DNA from: Pseudomonadota bacterium
Lineage (GTDB): Bacteria; Pseudomonadota; Gammaproteobacteria; Xanthomonadales; Xanthomonadaceae
Reading direction: 5' to 3'
DNA: 7,925 bases
Assembly: GCA_023394655.1 (NCBI GenBank)
Contig: JAEXAG010000045.1
Span: 1 to 7,925, forward strand
The position numbers and the translations under genes are program-made. The notes under the pieces are model-generated. The model saw only the letters and a list, made by a program, of their open reading frames with translations, ran no database searches and was not told where the DNA came from. Of this stretch, positions 6,899 to 7,925 are shown one piece after another. Numbering within the stretch: position 1 is the stretch's first letter; every line of letters begins with the position of its first letter.

Positions 6899-7849
6899 AT
6901 GAGCCGCATCCCCACCCTGGACATCCGCCGCTTCAAAGCGCCGACAAGCGCCGAGGACCGCGCCGCGTTCGTCGACGAGCTGGCGGCCACCTACCGGGAA
7001 TGGGGTTTCGCGGGCATCCGCGGCCACGACATCGCCGATTCCCTGGTGGATGCGGCCTACGCGGAATTCCAGGCCTTCTTCGCGCTGCCCGAGGACACCA
7101 AGCGCCGCTATCACCTGCCGGGCATGGGCGGTGCGCGCGGTTACACCCCGTTCGGCATCGAAACCGCCAAGGGTGCGCAACACTTCGACCTGAAGGAGTT
7201 CTGGCACGTCGGCCGCGAGATCGACCGCAGCTCGCCCAATGCCGAAGTGATGCCGGAAAACGTCTGGCCGGATGAAGTCCCCGGCTTCCGCGAGCACGGC
7301 TATGCTCTGTACGAGGCGCTGGACACGCTGGGTTCCCAGGTGCTTTCGGCGCTGGCGCTGTCGCTGGGCCTGGCCGAGGACTGGTTCGCGGACAAGACCA
7401 ACGAAGGCAACTCGATCCTGCGCCCGATCCATTACCCGCCGATCACCACGCCGGACGTGCCCAACGTGCGTGCCGGCGCGCACGAGGACATCAATCTCAT
7501 CACCCTGCTGGTGGGCGCCAGCGCCGCCGGCCTCGAAGTCCTTTCGCGCAAGGGCGAATGGGTGTCGTACACCGCCGAGCCGGGCACCATCGTGGTGAAC
7601 ATCGGCGACATGCTGCAGCGGCTGACCAACCACGTCTATCCGTCCACCACCCACCGCGTGGTGAACCCGCCGGGCGAAGAGGCGCGCCAGCCGCGCTACT
7701 CCACGCCGTTCTTCCTGCACCCCAATCCGGATTTCCTGATCGACGTGTTGCCGCAGTGCATCGACGCCGACAACCCGAGCCGCTATCCGGAACCGATCAC
7801 CTCGCACGGCTACCTGATGGAACGCCTGCGCGAGATCAAGCTCGCCTGA
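6899..7849 (+). CDS. 2-oxoglutarate/Fe(II)-dependent oxygenase, isopenicillin N synthase-like family, substrate unknown
   Basis: The 316-residue protein has the two-part layout of this family: an N-terminal DIOX_N-type region beginning IPTLDIRRF, then a jelly-roll domain with the iron facial triad His195-x-Asp197 (AHEDINLITLL) and His252 (STTHRVVNP). Arg266-x-Ser268 (RYS) is the usual 2-oxoglutarate carboxylate anchor, so a 2OG-using enzyme is likelier than a true isopenicillin N synthase, although IPNS also keeps an RxS. All metal and cosubstrate residues are present, so the enzyme should be active. The central segment with RGYTPFG and DLKEFWHVGRE (80-107) looks like a conserved subgroup signature. 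Substrate cannot be read from sequence; neighbours are glmM and tpiA, neither of which needs such an enzyme. An in-frame ATG at 6869 exists but overlaps the candidate -10 element, and 6899 (MSRIPTLDI) places the domain at the expected distance. The ribosome site is weak (GAG 3 nt before the ATG). No signal peptide or membrane span: cytoplasmic. Confidence 0.88.
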   Translation: MSRIPTLDIRRFKAPTSAEDRAAFVDELAATYREWGFAGIRGHDIADSLVDAAYAEFQAFFALPEDTKRRYHLPGMGGARGYTPFGIETAKGAQHFDLKEFWHVGREIDRSSPNAEVMPENVWPDEVPGFREHGYALYEALDTLGSQVLSALALSLGLAEDWFADKTNEGNSILRPIHYPPITTPDVPNVRAGAHEDINLITLLVGASAAGLEVLSRKGEWVSYTAEPGTIVVNIGDMLQRLTNHVYPSTTHRVVNPPGEEARQPRYSTPFFLHPNPDFLIDVLPQCIDADNPSRYPEPITSHGYLMERLREIKLA

Positions 7850-7876
7850 CCCGCGGCCGCCGCCGCCCGCACATCC

Positions 7877-7881
7877 GAGGA
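7877..7881 (+). promoter_or_regulatory. Shine-Dalgarno of tpiA
   Basis: GAGGA lies 6 nt before the ATG at 7888, in the 38-nt gap after the oxygenase gene. The rest of the gap is a GC-rich run without a visible promoter or terminator. Confidence 0.65.
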
Positions 7882-7887
7882 CACGAA

Positions 7888-7925
7888 ATGCGCAACAAGA
7901 TCGCCGCCGGCAACTGGAAACTCAA
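7888..7925 (+). CDS. tpiA: Triosephosphate isomerase TpiA, N-terminus only (cut by the window end)
   Basis: Only twelve complete codons are present, reading MRNKIAAGNWKL. The AGNWK motif is the signature of the first beta strand of triosephosphate isomerase, whose Asn and Lys bind the substrate phosphate and stabilise the transition state. TpiA interconverts dihydroxyacetone phosphate and glyceraldehyde 3-phosphate in glycolysis and gluconeogenesis. The start has a good Shine-Dalgarno. The glmM-tpiA-secG order is known in several gammaproteobacteria, which supports the call; here the oxygenase gene sits between glmM and tpiA. Nothing can be said about the rest of the protein. Confidence 0.88.
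   Translation, partial: MRNKIAAGNWKL

Noticed and set aside
6040..7275. 411-codon + strand open frame overlapping glmM and the oxygenase
   Set aside because: Arg/Gly/Ala-rich composition without domains, out of frame with two genes whose catalytic motifs are intact.
7853..7860. GCGGCCGC palindrome after the oxygenase stop
   Set aside because: The same octamer occurs elsewhere in the window (for example in glmM) and is expected by chance at this GC content; no stem extension or T tract suggests a terminator.

Overview
The window is very GC-rich, with strong G/C preference at third codon positions. It reads as bacterial chromosome carrying conserved housekeeping genes, all on the + strand and packed almost end to end. 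The block fimV-truA-trpF-trpB-trpA-accD, together with the character of the TrpB, GlmM and FimV proteins, suggests a gammaproteobacterium of the Xanthomonadales (Xanthomonas/Lysobacter/Luteimonas-like). This placement comes from recalled gene order and protein similarity, not from a database search.

Positions 1-4493 look like one translationally coupled unit. It holds the 3' part of fimV (polar landmark/type IV pilus assembly protein), truA (tRNA pseudouridine synthase), trpF, trpB and trpA. Neighbouring genes overlap by 1, 4, 65 and 4 nt. The three trp genes encode the phosphoribosylanthranilate isomerase step and both tryptophan synthase subunits, so they supply the last part of the tryptophan pathway. 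The earlier genes (trpE, G, D, C) are not in the window. After a 35-nt gap comes accD, the beta subunit of the acetyl-CoA carboxylase carboxyltransferase, which commits carbon to fatty acid synthesis.

Positions 5420-5488 hold two GC-rich hairpins and a strong Shine-Dalgarno sequence ahead of glmM (phosphoglucosamine mutase, UDP-GlcNAc supply for peptidoglycan and LPS). A candidate promoter at 6865 precedes a 2-oxoglutarate/Fe(II) oxygenase-like gene of unknown substrate. The window ends 38 nt into tpiA (triosephosphate isomerase). No mobile element, CRISPR array, tRNA, rRNA or long gene-free stretch is visible; the largest intergenic gap is 69 nt.

I found no clearly new system. The points most worth a second look are the 65-nt trpF/trpB overlap, with its AT-richer patch and an N-terminally extended TrpB; the uncharacterised oxygenase between glmM and tpiA; and the accD/glmM junction with its tandem hairpins.
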